Shown piece by piece: positions 1 to 11,809 of a stretch of DNA of 64,000 nucleotides. Location of the stretch: positions 109,065 to 173,064 of the forward strand of contig JAIQDT010005478.1 in the NCBI GenBank assembly GCA_021521415.1. Direction: 5' to 3'. Positions within the stretch are counted from its first letter, which is position 1, and each line of letters starts with the position of its first letter. Both the position numbers and the translations under genes were made by a program. The notes beneath the pieces are model-generated. The model searched no databases and was not told the DNA's origin. It saw only the letters and a program-made list of their open reading frames with translations. The DNA comes from Bidens hawaiensis. Taxonomy: Eukaryota; Streptophyta; Magnoliopsida; Asterales; Asteraceae.

Positions 1-825
1 TGGTTGAGGATCTTGGTGGTACAACTTCATTCTCCTCATTGTATCCGCTTTCATATGCTCAAGCTTCAATATATCGTTGCGGAGTGTTGGTTCAATCACC
101 AAATCACGAATCGCATCCTGAATAAGCAGTTGGAGAAAATGGGGATACATAAGAAATCTATTACGTCGATTCTTAACAATGCAATTCTCTTTGAGATGAT
201 TGAATAAGCAGTTGGAGAAAATGGGGATACATAAGAAGTTGAAAGGCTTGTTCAAAATCAATGCGACGAATGTCGATTGAAGCATGATACGACACTCATC
301 AAAACCACCTTTTCGTCCACCAAGGCAATGTATTAAGACATTTAATAAGTACTTGTATGTGGGACACAAGTACGCCTTGTTATACATGGACATATCCAGA
401 TTTCCAGCATAAAGCACTCGACCAAACAGACCACGGATCAACTCCTTTTTGAATTCACACGGATTATCCATATTGTCATCAAATGTCAACACTCGGCGTA
501 TCTCCTCAGTTGATATCAAAACCGGTCTACCATTTACCTCGGCAGCTATATCATTCTCCATTTCCACATAGTGAGCTGAGTTCCAAAACTAATGGATAAT
601 ACTAAAATGAATCTCAGGATCCGTTGTGACAGCATTGCCAATACGTGAACGACGAATAAACACTATCATTTCCCCAAATATATCTTCATCGGCAATGTTC
701 GTTCCGACAAAAGGACCGATATTATGCTTTTTTTCAAACTACAACAAAGGAAAATCCGGTACTTGTTGTTGCTGTACCAGTTGTTGCTCAGCAGCAGGAG
801 GATCTTGAACATTCTCGTTAGCCAT
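1..825 (-). pseudogene. Envelope-like extra ORF of copia A, degenerate and partial
   Basis: The minus strand reads from ATG at 825-823 (start MANENVQDPP) into a Gln-rich segment and then a globular region. In-frame stops lie at 741-739 and 591-589. The reading resumes with blocks such as FEKKHNIGP and GRKGGFDECR, which align by eye with the extra ORF of copia E (FEEKHNM near 40250; a matching globular block to about 41030). A splice-acceptor-like TTTTCAG ends two bases before the ATG, as in copia E. SIRE-type elements often carry such an ORF after pol; its function is unknown, and the name envelope-like is historical. A 37-bp direct duplication (119-155 and 201-237) shifts the 3' half. The end lies outside the window. 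Confidence 0.7.
119..237. repeat. 37-bp direct duplication inside the envelope-like ORF of copia A
   Basis: The same 37 bases occur at 119-155 and 201-237, both beginning TGAATAAGCAGTTGGAG. The copy interrupts the minus-strand reading frame, so it probably arose after the element stopped coding. Confidence 0.85.
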
Positions 826-947
826 AACTGAAAATAGATATGAACCCGAGATTTAGTGTAAATAAAGTAATATTTAAATATTTAAAGATAATATTAAATA
901 TATTTTCTGATTAAATAGTATTAAATGAATTTAAAACTTTATTTTAT

Positions 948-1960
948 AATAATTTTAAATGTCATTCGTTATCTAGGCTGATTCGTTATAAGGAACTGGT
1001 GCATTTTTATAATGAATTGGCTAATTCGTTATCAAGTAAATTACACGAATTAGACATGACGAATCAGTGGTGAAAGAATAACGAATTATAGACGAATGAG
1101 CAGTAATTCATTATCATTTTTGTGAATGGATTAATTCGTTAACCCTTAGTAATGAATTGAACACGAAGAAGTTTCTATTCGTTGCCCTATACGAATGGCC
1201 ACCAATAATGCTTAATGTTGACTAACTGAAGTCCAAGTCAAAATTAACAAGAACATAGAAAGTCAAACTTCAAATCTAGAATCAATCCCAACATAATCTA
1301 CGACGTAAATCAAAACAAATGATCATAATGATCTCGGAAAAACATCGATAGTTTATTCGTGTCACCAATTTAGACTAATACAGTATATAAATAGGAGAAA
1401 TTGATGTTTATATGTATAAGTTAAAAAACCGATTAAAAATAAATTAACAAACCCCTGAAATGATCATGTAACTTGACGAAAATCATCACGTTTTGATCCT
1501 CATTACCTTGCGAGTATGAAATGATGAACTAAAGAAGGTTTAGGTAATGTCGGGATTTTTGGAAAAAATGGCTAGGGTAACTTTGCTTAAGGAAGAAGAA
1601 AGTGAATCAGTGAATGAGGACGAATCGGCTTCACATTTCCCTATAAGCAACGACTCAACTAGTTTCCAAGGCAATGAATCATCTGATTCATTAAATTTTG
1701 AATTAACGAATCAGTTGATTCGTTATCAAATTCTTTTCACGTGGTAATGAATTCATTACACTTGGCAATATATTCATTACACGTGTCAAACGAATGAGTG
1801 ATTCGTTAAGTTTTAACACGAATCAATAACGAATTAGAATTATGCTTGATTCGTTATATGATGGATGACGAATTAGGTCATTCTTTACAGAGTGGCGGAA
1901 TCGAATTAGAGAGGGAACGAATTGAAGTAACTTCATTCGTTATCCATGACTAACGAATTA
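948..1960. repeat. Array of TAACGAAT / ATTCGTTA motifs in the copia A spacer
   Basis: More than ten exact or near copies of ATTCGTTA or its complement TAACGAAT are scattered at short, irregular spacing and in both orientations, for example near 965, 980, 1020, 1078, 1135, 1705, 1800 and 1945. The same word forms arrays in the leaders of copies A and C and at 12125-12446. It is absent from the coding parts that I checked. Confidence 0.75.
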
Positions 1961-3214
1961 ACAATAATTTCTTTTATTTAATTTTAAAATAAATAAATAA
2001 TTATATCAATTAAATAAATGAATACATAAATAAATAACTTAAATCAACAAAATCTAGTATCTCGATGAACTTTTACCTTAAGTCACTTTACCCAATCGTG
2101 GTAAAATGAAATACCTTAACGTGTTTTACGCTTAAAACACATAAGTTAAAAATGATTAAATAATATGTAAAACGAAAAATAAAAAATCTTTTTGGTGTTT
2201 TTCTTTTTCATATTAAAATATTTACTTTCAAATCCGAAAAATAAGCATAAAATATTTTTGTGTTTTTGTATATTTTTCGAAAGAGTATATATTTTTGTAT
2301 TTTTGGTGAGTTTAAGAAGTGAATCATATTGACCAAATTGCCCTTCCATAATAGTTTTATATCTCAGCGATATTGTGACTGGCGTTAACTCAGTCATTGA
2401 TATTGTTGTCCACTTAAATCTTATAACGAGCTTTCAAACGTTTTTGTGATATGATTAATTGGTTCAATTAAAGCACAGAATATCAGAAACTATCAGCCTC
2501 TAATCTCAGTTCAATCTTAATTTGATTTTTACGGTATCACCCCAACTTGACTTAAACTGTTTTACTATCAATCAAAATTTTGATTTTATAGATTTTGTTT
2601 GATGCACTGAGATTCTTTTACTATGAGTGAGTATGCACGAGCCCATCTTTGCTTCCACACATTGTGTCCCCAGGGGTCCGTTTCTAAATGGTATTAAGAC
2701 GCACGCAAGGGAGGAACAATGTATGACTAGCAACGAATTTTAATCAAGTCAGTAATTCGAATTGTACAATGTGCAGCAATTCTAGTTTAACGACTTTAGG
2801 TTTGCTCTAAAAGCGGTTGAAATATTCATTCATATGAATACCCAGATGATTAAGCCGCATAAAGACTCACAGTGTCCAGAATCCTAAATCCTTTTAATCA
2901 AACTTATTTTGTTTTTAGTGATCAAACAGACATAAGGCTTGAGTATGACAAGCTATTACATTTCTGCCATCATTACCGAGATGGTAGAGACTAACACCCC
3001 CTTTCAATTTGGCATTTCTTTATGTTTATATCACTTACTTTACTCTAACGGCTTGTTTAAGACCTACCAATGCACCAATGCAATTAAGCACTCAGTCTTT
3101 TCAGCTTATTTCTTTCTAGATATGAGACCATATGATCAATGTACTATCATTCTCTCTTTTTGCTTCAAAACTCCAAATTTTTTAGGAGCATAAAAATTAA
3201 TTAAATCGTCCCAG

Positions 3215-3480
3215 TTACTTTTACTATATAGATTAATGGCTATCCTATCAATCCACAAGTGGATAACAGGGCCAAATCATGCAAGCATGTTCCACAAACT
3301 TAAATAACCGACATAATTTTCAGCGAGTGAATTAAATAGAAACACATAACTGTTGCCCTAGTTGCTTTATATTATCAGGTAAATGGCTATCCCAATCATT
3401 TACAAATAAACATTAGGACCAAACATATACAAGTATATGTCCTTCAAATATAAGTAAATGACATAATTTTAAGCCACAAT
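3215..3480 (-). repeat. Two-unit palindromic module in the copia A spacer
   Basis: Two related units of about 130-150 bp lie side by side. On the minus strand each has a palindrome-like core next to a TTTGG block and then GGATAGCCATT. One core is ACATATACTTGTATATGT (about 3424-3442), with 8-bp arms. The other unit (about 3235-3310) is more eroded, with core ATGCTTGCAT. The same module, also in two units, occurs at 37440-37730 in copia E. Confidence 0.75.
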
Positions 3481-3822
3481 ATGCAAAAATCTTTTTGGTT
3501 TTTCTCTGTACATACAAAACTTTTTGTTATTTTAGTATTTTATAAACATACTAAAAATTCACAATCTTTTTGTCTTTTCGGATTTTTCTTTACAAACAGA
3601 AAGGTACAATATTTTGATTTTCCAAATTTTTAAATGTTTTTGTATCATCTAAAATATTATAAAGACAAATCACAATATTTTTGTATTTTTCAAAATTTTT
3701 CATGTTTTTGGATTTTCTCTATACAAACAAAAAGCACAATATCTTTGTATTTTCTATTTCACCCCTAAAACCTAAAACATAAAAAATCAAATAAAAGAAA
3801 AGTAAACATAAAATAAAGATAG

Positions 3823-5159
3823 TTATCCTTGTTTCAGGATATTAGTAAGGGTTTTTAATCCATTTAAACCAAGCAGAAAGTGAAAACGTGTTTTATCAAA
3901 TGCCTTGGTAAATAGATCGGCTTTTTGAAAATCGGTGTGCACTTTCTCAATTTCATTTGGTTTCTTTTCGAAGCAATCCCGTATAAAATGATATCGAATT
4001 TCGATATGTTTAGTTTTTGAGTGTTGTATGGGATTCTTGGTAATACTTACAGCAGCAGAGTTGTCAATAAAGATGGGAGTAGTAAGAAACTTGAAAACGT
4101 AATCCCGCAAGTGTTGCTGGATCCATAAAACCTATGAAGAGCAACTCGAGGCTGCCACGTATTCGGCTTTGGCGGTTGAAGTGGAGACCGTTGTCTGCTT
4201 CTTACACTTCCAGGAAACAAGCCAGCTTCCTATGAATTGACACCCTACTGTAGTCGATTTAAAGCTGATATTGCACCCTCCATAGTCTGAAGCGGAAAAC
4301 GCAGTGAAATTGAAATAATCTCCCTTGGGATACCATAACCCGATGTCAGGATTACCCCTCAGATATTGTAGTATACGCTTTACCGCTGCCACGTGAGTCA
4401 CCCGGGGACTTGCTTGGTACCTAGCACATAAACAAACTGCAAACATTATGTCAGGTCGAGAAACAGTAAGATACATTAAATAACCTATCATTACTCGATA
4501 AATGGTAGGATCGACGGTATCCTCCAATTCATCCGGTGATAAATTGTGACCCACATGGAAAGGAGTTGAAGTGATTTTTCCGGCAGTTATCTTGAATCGG
4601 CTCAAGACACCGTTCACGTACTTCGTCTGATGAATGAAGATTCCTTTGTCTGACTGATGAACCTACAACCCTAAAAAGAAGTTCATCTCTCCCATCGAGC
4701 TCATTTCAAACTTTGTTTGCATTGACTTCTCGAAATCCTTACATAACTTGTCATTTGTTGACCGAAAGATAATGTCGTCGACTTATATCTGAACGAGGAG
4801 CCGATCATCACCAACATTTTTATAAAATAATATTCAGTCTACAGTCCCTCGCTTGAAGCCATTATCAGTAAGATGGTCAGCAAGCGTGCCATACCAAGCT
4901 CTCGGGACTTGGTGTAGACCATACAGTGTCTTGTTTAATCGGTAAACTTGATCCGGATAATGAAGGTCTTCAAAGCCAGGAGGCTGTAAAACAAACACTT
5001 CATCATGTAGTTCGTCGTTGAGAAAAGCACTTTTCACATCCATTTGATAGACTTTAACATTCTTAAAAGCCGCATAAGCCAGAAAATTCGTATAGCTTCC
5101 AATAATGCAACCGAAACATATACCTTAGTGTAGTATATTCCCTCTTGCTGATGGAAACC
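3823..5159 (-). pseudogene. Copia A reverse transcriptase (partial) and RNase H
   Basis: On the minus strand, RT starts abruptly at 5159 and gives copia blocks including MDVKSAFLN (5043 downward) and LYGLHQVPRAWYGTL. Frame changes lie near 5045 and 4830. The palm motif with the catalytic aspartates would fall near 4780 and is eroded there. RNase H follows (4617-3823), with the blocks RPDIMFAVCLCARYQ, LVSWKCKKQTTVSTSTAKAEY and IFIDNSAAV, and ends at a stop at 3823. The N-terminal RT fingers and the whole integrase are missing because an Athila LTR begins at 5160. Known role of the family: copying element RNA to DNA in virus-like particles. This copy cannot encode an active enzyme. Confidence 0.9.
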
Positions 5160-5656
5160 TGATATGGTTTAAAATATACATGTTATTATATAAATATTCC
5201 CTACAATTTTCTAGTATTTTGAGCCAGTAAATATATTTCTATTTGGCTCATAATTGGATTTTAAAGATTAAATTTTTAAATGAGCTAAAATAAAGTATTT
5301 ATGCTAAACTTGAGAATACAATGGCATCAAAGTAATAATTGGTGGAATAAATGGCCACATATTTTGTGGAGTTTCATGTTCACATGCTTAATAAAATATA
5401 AAATTCCACGTTAACCATGCTTAAGTTACGTATGAGTTTTATTTTTTTTACAAAGTGCAGGAGAGCTCGTTGAAATATGTCAAATGGGCTAATGGGTGGT
5501 GGGCCCACAAGAAAATAAAAAGAGAAAATGGACTCCAAGGCTAAGCAAGTAAACAAAAAGAGCAAGAGAATTGGGCCCATGAAAAAAAAACTTGTTAGTG
5601 GAGTTTGGAGTGGGGCTCAAGTTTTATTAATTATGGAGAATTAATAAAAACCCTAC

Positions 5657-5668
5657 ACTATATATATT
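5657..5668 (+). promoter_or_regulatory. Probable TATA box of the Athila LTR
   Basis: ACTATATATATT lies about 500 bp into the LTR. It is the clearest plus-strand TATA-like site there, so U3 would be about 0.5 kb and R-U5 about 1.4 kb. Inferred from sequence only. Confidence 0.45.
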
Positions 5669-6345
5669 AATAGAGGGAGAGACGAAAAAGAATATATGAA
5701 ATAGAGAGGGCCGGCTACTGTTTTGTGTGTGGGCTGGTCACAAGGTTTAATAGCAGAACACCAAAATAATATATAATAATATTATTTGGGGTTTTTGGGT
5801 TTTTGTCGACAAAGTAAAAAAAAAAAGAAAAAGAGAGCTATTAAGGTGAGGAAATTATTGTGGCTCAAGTGGTGGACGTGGAAACAAGAAAGACAATTTA
5901 ATTTGGATGCAGCTTGAGTATTCGTGACAACATCAACACAACAAAACAAAAAGGCACACCTATTTATTTTAATTTTGTTTCATGAACTTTAATAATTATT
6001 TTTTTTGTTTCGTATTTAATTATGAGTAGCTAAACTTTTATACTACCTAGGTTTTGGTTGAGTACTAGTTTATATTAATCGTTTGACGAACTATTTATTT
6101 GGCGTTGGTTGATTCAATATTATGTTAAAGGTTTTTAATTGATTTGGTCATAATATGGTTGAGTAATTGGATCTAGTTTCTTACTTTAATATTTATTCCA
6201 CTTGTGTTTAATAGTTTTTGGTGATTGTTAGACGCGTGATCAGGTTGTCTACTTTGTGTTTTCAACTTGTTTGCGGTTTATGGTTGAAATAACCGTAGGA
6301 ATTATTTATAAAAGTTTACTAGATTTTTATTATTCTTTCACTAGA

Positions 6346-6652
6346 GAGGCCGGGAGGCAATTTAGTGTTGTGTCATCTTTTTCTTTTGCGGGTTTGTGTA
6401 ATAATTGCACGGGAGTGAGTTATCCTAGGTCCCTTAGATTATTGTGATACAAGTTGTGTTCAAGTTAATTAAACATACCCCCTTTATATTAATATATATT
6501 GTATTCGAAGAGGCCGGGAGGTGATTTGGGTTTTGGGGTACCATAGTATTATTAGGTAAGGTGAGACTGGGAGGTGACCCAACCCTTTAACAATTGAGCT
6601 TCACATGTCCTTAGAGTTCTAGGGTGTCGTTGGTGAGGCTGGGAGGCGATCT
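6346..6652 (+). repeat. Four copies of a G-rich motif in the Athila LTR
   Basis: GAGGCCGGGAGGCAATTT (6346), GAGGCCGGGAGGTGATTT (6510), GAGACTGGGAGGTGACCC (6563) and GAGGCTGGGAGGCGATCT (6635) are copies of one motif at 53-164 bp spacing, in the transcribed part of the LTR. Confidence 0.8.
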
Positions 6653-7057
6653 AGCGTATTTTAGTGGTCTTTAGTGTCATATTTTTTTAAGATATTGTTT
6701 TTCAACCAAGTCAAGTTTGTTGTTTAACTAGTAGGATTCCATTACCTAGGTAGTCGTTTCTCGCATATTAGTAAAACCCAATTTTTATAAAGTTCTATTT
6801 TTAGTTTAAATTTTATTTAGTTAAGTTTTATTAGTTTAATTAATATAAAAAAATTCAAAAAAAATCAAAAGAAAGTTTAGGTTAGTAATCTTTTAGGTTT
6901 AATAATTAGAATTTACACATAGTGTCCTAGGTTCGATATTCGTTCTTACTTGCTAACTACATTGCGACCGGTACACTTGCCGATTGTGTCTTTTTTTAGG
7001 TGAATTCGGTAAAACTTGGTATTTAATACTATATACGTTTTTCACACATCAAGTTTT

Positions 7058-7075
7058 TGGCGCCATTGCCGGGGA
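7058..7075 (+). promoter_or_regulatory. Primer-binding site of the Athila fragment
   Basis: TGGCGCCATTGCCGGGGA starts seven bases after the LTR end. It matches the usual Athila-type PBS (TGGCGCCGTTGCCGGGGA) with one change. That PBS is generally assigned to tRNA-Asp; the identity of the tRNA is recalled knowledge, not something read here. Confidence 0.85.
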
Positions 7076-7269
7076 CACTGGCAAATTTTTTTGTTTAAAC
7101 CGAGTTGATTATCTAATCTGTTTATTTGTTTATTTGTTTTTTTTGTTTAGTTTTTATTTTTCCTTTAGGTGCCTTTACTTGCTATTTGTGCCTTTAGGTT
7201 TAGTTTTTCCTTAAAAAAAATTAAAAAAAAAATAAAAAAAAAATAATAAAATAATCTTTATTTCAGTTT

Positions 7270-8738
7270 ATGCATAATACACGTTCTCAAGGCCCACCTT
7301 TATTCATTGCATCAAAAGAGCCTGAGAGAGAGTTTCAAGAGCGACTTAAGGAAACTACAGACAGCGAGAGCGATTCACCCGACAACCAGGTTAGCGTCTC
7401 TACTCCTAGAATAGATATGGGTGACGCCGTTCCACCGTCGAGACAGACCGTTCATGCTAGAGCCAGCAATGGCATCATGGGTGCCCGATCCGCAATTGTC
7501 AGACCTGCTGCGACTAATAACCAAAACTGGCAAATTCCATCTCACTAATTCTGCTCAGTTCCACGGCTTGGATGACGAAGATGCTCCGGGACACCTGTCC
7601 CGATTCGTGCAGATCTGCGAAACTTTTAATATTAATAATATCTCATCCGACGTCATTCACCTTTAGTTATTCCCGTTCTCACTTTCTGGTCGTGTTGCTA
7701 CATGGTTCGACTCTCTTACAAACGCCTCGATCGCCACATGGGCCGATTTGCAATCCAAGTTCCTCAGGAAGTATTTCCCTCCATCAAAGGCCGGGCGTCT
7801 ACGCGAGCAAATCCGTTCTTTTCATATGGACCCCGATGAGCCATATTATTCCGAGACGTTTCCAAACTCTTATAAGTCGTTGTCCTCAGCATGGCCTAAA
7901 CGATTGGGCTATGGTTGAAAAATTCTATAACGGTCTTTCTCCCGAAACCCAACAGCGATTCAATACCGCCGCCGGAGGAAACATGCTCGATTAACTCACC
8001 ATAGAGGAGGCTGAAGAAATGTTCGAGAGCATTGCATTAGGGGATCAGCATACACCGAGTAGAAGGTCCGTCTCGGCTGCCAAGGCCGCAGCCATCTCAG
8101 CATCACGTGGAGTGCATCATGTTGATCAGAATACGAGTGTGTCGGCAGATGTGGAGGCACTGAAGAGGGAAGTTAAAGAGCTTAAGTTGCAAGCTCGTAG
8201 GTGCGAGATATGTCGTGGAAATCACGAGACAGCCGATTGTCCCGTTGATTCTCAGGAGGAGGTAGATTTTCTTGCTAATCAAAACCGTACCTTCAATTCT
8301 GGGTGGCGAAACAATAATTCTAACTCTAATTGGCGGGCAGGTAACATCGGTTATCAGCAACGCCAGAATCTGCTCCAAGAACCCGCCCCCGAACCTGCTC
8401 CTATACCAAATAGTACTTCTAATATCGAGGAGATGTTGGCTAACCAATCTCAATTGTTAAATCAGCTCTTACAAAATGATGCCAACACCAAATCCACTCT
8501 TTTGCAGCATGAGACGTTTGTGAAGGGGCAACAGGTCGCATTTCAGAATCTCGAGGCCAAGTTTGGTGAGTCGTCCGCAAAGATTGATCAACGACCCTCG
8601 GGGAGTCTTCCAAGTAACATCGTCCCTAATCCTGTCCCCACCTATTCTAAACCATTTCAAAATGCTCAGGCCAAGGAAGTGACCACCCGAAGTGGGAGAG
8701 GGGTCGTTAGAGTTACACAATCTCGACCCTTTGTGACT
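7270..8738 (+). pseudogene. Athila gag, frameshifted and 3'-truncated
   Basis: Starts at ATG 7270 (MHNTRSQGPPLF). The gag core is spread over several frames: RFVQICETFNI, then a stop at 7664, GRVATWFDSL and SKFLRKYFPPSKAGRL, a frame change near 7870-7900, then VEKFYNGLSPETQQRF, and a stop at 7992. The longest clean part (8019 to the junction) has EEMFESIAL-type sequence, a short zinc knuckle CEICRGNHETADC (8202-8240, CX2CX3HX4C) and a Gln/Asn-rich tail ending at the EVTTRSGRG block. It then runs into reversed copia sequence. Gag packages element RNA in particles; this copy is dead. The 190-nt gap between PBS and ATG contains poly(T) and poly(A) runs. Confidence 0.88.
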
Positions 8739-9344
8739 TCTTTTTCTTTTTGCCCTTCTTTCAAGCAACACAATGGTCATTTAACTTAAACTGTTTCAAA
8801 GAAACACCTTCGACCAACTCATTAGATATTAAATAGTTCATTTTCTTGACATGAATATGACCCATTTTTCTGGGCCAGGGAATCGTGTCCTTTTCAGTTG
8901 CCTTAGAAACAAAACACGTTTCCACATAAATTGATATTTTAGAAGACATATTCAGCACATAAATATCATTCGATCTAGGATATCGCATGACAACCATGTC
9001 CTCGGGAATGACGTATCCCAGTTTCAGAATCAGACATTCTTTATCAGTAAATACAGTAGTATATTTCTTCACATATTTGTGACACACTCAACAAATTGTG
9101 ATCAACTTTATCACAGTAATTGACTTATTCAAACGTGATGCATCTATTTGACACATCACCCTCCTTTGTGATCATACCTCCAGAATTACCAGCAAATGCA
9201 ACATACCCTCCTTGTATATTTTTGACATTTGTTAAAAGATCGATGTTTCCGATGAGAGCATCCACTATCCATTATCCAGTTTTCACCAGAAACAGTCTTG
9301 GATGAACCCTTGTTAATTTTGGCCATAAAAGCAAATGTAGTTGG
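8739..9344 (-). pseudogene. Copia A protease and GAG-pre-integrase (zinc) region
   Basis: On the minus strand, after the gag C-terminus, comes the aspartic-protease start ENWIMDSGCS, with the catalytic Asp near 9267. It is followed by eroded protease sequence and a cleaner segment, 9087-8761, with GYVIPEDMVVMRYP, MGHIHVKKMNYLI and LNDHCVACKKGK. The last two blocks are the His and Cys halves of the integrase HHCC zinc-binding region, with the usual tryptophan-histidine start altered. The frame ends at the Athila junction (about 8738), so the DDE core is missing. The matching part of copia E is at 33396-34000. Confidence 0.8.
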
Positions 9345-10829
9345 CTACATTTCACACGAATCATCAGAATCAGACTCAGTATCATCGTCAGAAGATAGGT
9401 CATTCCCACTTGCATCTTGAAAATTCTTATTTGACTCGAACATAGCCAAGTTAGCTTTATTGTCGTTGCACAACAACCTTTGTGACCAATCAATTCCATA
9501 AGTAGTAGACAATAATGCTTGAGATCCAAAAGCACACGGTTTATTTCCAGAAGACGTATCTACATCATTACTCCTTTTCACAAAAGAACATCTATCTTGA
9601 CTTCGAGTACCAGTGTACTCCTTCTTTGGTTTGTCACATTCTTTGGCAAAGTGTCCAAACTCTTATCAATTAAAGCACTTAAATTTCAGCTTATCAAACC
9701 CAACTCTCTTGTTCAATGAAAGAAAATCTTTACCAGATCTTTGCATGAATTTCTTCACTTTTCTTACTGTCATTGCCATATTCCACTTTAAATCCATAAG
9801 TTCCAATCATCAGGATAGATTTGGTTATAATCGTCAATAGTTAACTCACAAAAAGGCAAAAAAATTTTCAGCCTCTTTCATGATCACATTAGGTGGTGCT
9901 GAGAATTGATTTGGAGTAGCCGAAGTTCCAGAACCTCCAGAAGATCCAGAAGCACCAGATGATCCAGAACCTCCAGATGTCAAAAAGCATGCACGTGGAT
10001 CACTATAAATTGATGTTGAATTTTCATTTGCATTCTGAGTGAGAAATGCAGTAATCAGAGATATTGTTGAGCTTAAAGGCATACTTCCACCATAGGAAGC
10101 TGGATCTTGACTTTCTTTTGATGACTTTTGACACTTTAGATCATATGCCCGAGCTTCAGTCTTTTGCATAAACTCAGAAGCAGTCAAATATTTATATTTG
10201 AAATAATTATTCTCCTTCAACACGATCAAGAATGTTGAGTATGAACTAGGTAAAACATTTTTAACTGTATCTATCTTGTCAGTTTCAAAGGGTTAAATCT
10301 TTAACTTGTCCATTTCAGCAATTAAATGATTAAAACAAGTTGTCATTACCTCAACAGTTTCACCTTTGAGTAAGTTAAAGTTTCGGAATTGAAATTTTAA
10401 CATAACTTTCTTGCTTTCCTCAGTATTACCCACGCTTCTCATTTTGATGTATTGAAATAAAGAAGCACAAATCTTGATGCTTCCAACTTGATGGAATATA
10501 TTATCTGGTAATGCCATAGTAAGTGTCGAATACGCTTTTGTCTCGATCACCAAAGCCTTCTTTTCCTCTTGAGAATATTGTGAAATAGCTTTAGGAGTAA
10601 AACCAGTAGTCTCATCACCAATCATAGGTACAGTGTAAGCTTCATCAAGACAATAGGAACAATCAGGATGAACAGAACCAAGATGAGCACGAAAACGGGG
10701 TTCCCATTTTGCAAAGTCAATGAATTTCATCAGTCGAGGGCATTTGGAATGAAATCCAATTTCAGTATCCAACTGTAATATTTGCTGCATGAGTACTTTC
10801 TGAGAAGCTAACGCATACAAACCAACCAT
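9345..10829 (-). pseudogene. Copia A gag, frameshifted
   Basis: The minus strand reads from ATG 10829 (MVGLYALASQK). The first frame (10829-10293) is the UBN2/DUF4219-type copia gag core, with LKFQFRNFNLLKGETVE and LIAEMDKLKI. A stop near 10293 is followed by a second frame (10229-9846) with a Gly/Ser run (GGSGSSGASGSSGGSG) and then NQFSAPPNVI. The zinc knuckle near 9660-9700 is damaged: two stops replace residues between CFN and EFGHFAKEC. The last frame (9581-9345) ends in an acidic tail, DDTESDSDDSCEM. Copia C (16820-17340) is a close relative of the first part. Confidence 0.88.
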
Positions 10830-11795
10830 GGTAAGTAACTAGTTCAAATTTAACAATAATTCAAACTTGAAGGGTTAATTTTGAAAAATTGATACTGTGA
10901 ACAATAATTGTAATGAATTGAATATAACGAATCGATGACACGAATTGATTATTATCTGAATAACGAACCAGGAATAGTATCACCACGAATTAGATTATAA
11001 CGAGTTAGTAACGAATCGGAGACACGTCACTAATGAATCAGAATAACGAATTACTCAGACGAATCAACTAATGATTCAAGTTGACGAATGAAGTAATAAA
11101 CTCTAAGAACAAGAACTAACTACAGTTGATAATGAATCAACTACAGTTAACAACGAATCAGGTGGTTAGATGGTTATACCAAGCTATAAACACGTGGCAC
11201 TAATAGGTAACGAATCTGTTCAAAGATTGTAACGCATCTGTTCAGAGATGATAAAGAATGAGGCCACGTATGTAACGATTCAGATGTAGCGAATTAATTG
11301 GTGTAACGAATTAACCATAACGAATGAACACCATTTTAGAATCTTCAAATCTTCTAAAATTTTTCCAGAATTCTGCAAAATTTCTAGAATGAAGAACAAA
11401 CAGAAATATGACCAAATTTGTAATACCAACTTAATACGTAACCAAATTGACCAATCCTTAGCTCAATATACTCGTACACACATTGCGAATCCAATACACA
11501 TCATCTCGTAACCTCAAACAACCAAATCAAAATACAATTAAACCAAAACCAATACTTTGTTCCGTACAACTCCAGATCCAAACCAAACTCAATTCATATA
11601 CATTCCAATTCCCAATTCAATCACACACTAACACCTTAATCCTAACCGAACACAAATGAACTCAAAATCAATCCATAAACATTAAATTTAGTTATTAATT
11701 TTGATCAAGTTCAGATAAACTTAACTAAACCGAAACAAAATTGAATAAACTTCAATTCAATAAACTAAAATCAAGAGAAATCAAGAGCACCAAAA
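10830..11795 (-). other. Untranslated leader of copia A (between PBS and gag)
   Basis: There are no open frames of note. The gag-proximal half (10880-11335) is packed with TAACGAAT-like motifs; the PBS-proximal half (11340-11795) is AC-rich and simple. The whole stretch is duplicated with high similarity at 17370-18346 in copia C, so it is a true part of the family. Confidence 0.8.
10880..11335. repeat. TAACGAAT array in the copia A leader
   Basis: About twenty copies or near copies of AACGAAT occur in 450 bp, for example TAACGAATC near 10925, 11010 and 11210, TAACGAATT near 11045 and 11300, and many CACGAATT variants. Spacing is irregular (roughly 10-30 bp) and no longer unit repeats. Confidence 0.8.
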
Positions 11796-11807
11796 GCTCT
11801 AATACCA
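11796..11807 (-). promoter_or_regulatory. Primer-binding site of copia A
   Basis: The minus strand reads TGGTATTAGAGC, one base from TGGTATCAGAGC, the copia PBS complementary to the 3' end of initiator tRNA-Met. It lies two bases from the LTR terminus (...TTAACA on the minus strand). Confidence 0.88.
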
Positions 11808-11809
11808 CT

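Larger units (their letters stand above)
826..3822 (-). other. Non-coding spacer between pol and the envelope-like ORF of copia A
   Basis: This AT-rich stretch lies between the RNase H stop (3823) and the start of the extra ORF (825). No credible gene was seen. It holds a TTCGTTA-type repeat array (about 948-1960) and a two-unit palindromic module (about 3215-3480). Short blocks elsewhere match the spacer of copia E, for example a minus-strand GTGATATAAACATAAAGAA near 3020-3040, matched by E near 37846-37864. The spacer is therefore an old part of the element, not a later insertion. Confidence 0.7.
5160..7051 (+). repeat. 5' LTR of the Athila fragment
   Basis: It begins TGATATGG at the sharp junction with copia RT (5159/5160) and ends CACACATCA seven bases before the PBS. 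Its length, 1.9 kb, is normal for Athila. A TATA-like ACTATATATATT lies near 5657-5668. Four copies of a GAGGCCGGGAGG-like motif lie at 6346-6652. There is no second LTR for comparison. Confidence 0.85.
5160..8738 (+). mobile_element. Athila-type Ty3/gypsy fragment nested in copia A
   Basis: A 1.9-kb LTR, a tRNA-type PBS and a broken gag are present on the plus strand, opposite to the host copia. The element stops abruptly after gag at about 8738, where minus-strand copia sequence (CKKGK-type zinc region of integrase) resumes. Protease, RT, integrase and the 3' LTR are absent. Copia integrase is missing at the same place, so one deletion probably removed the 3' part of Athila together with adjacent copia DNA. 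The lineage rests on the gag type, LTR length and PBS. Confidence 0.85.

Noticed and set aside
1547..1747. 66-codon open frame in the copia A spacer
   Set aside because: It lies in the TTCGTTA repeat array, is rich in Ser/Asn/Glu from the repeats, and has no counterpart in copia E.
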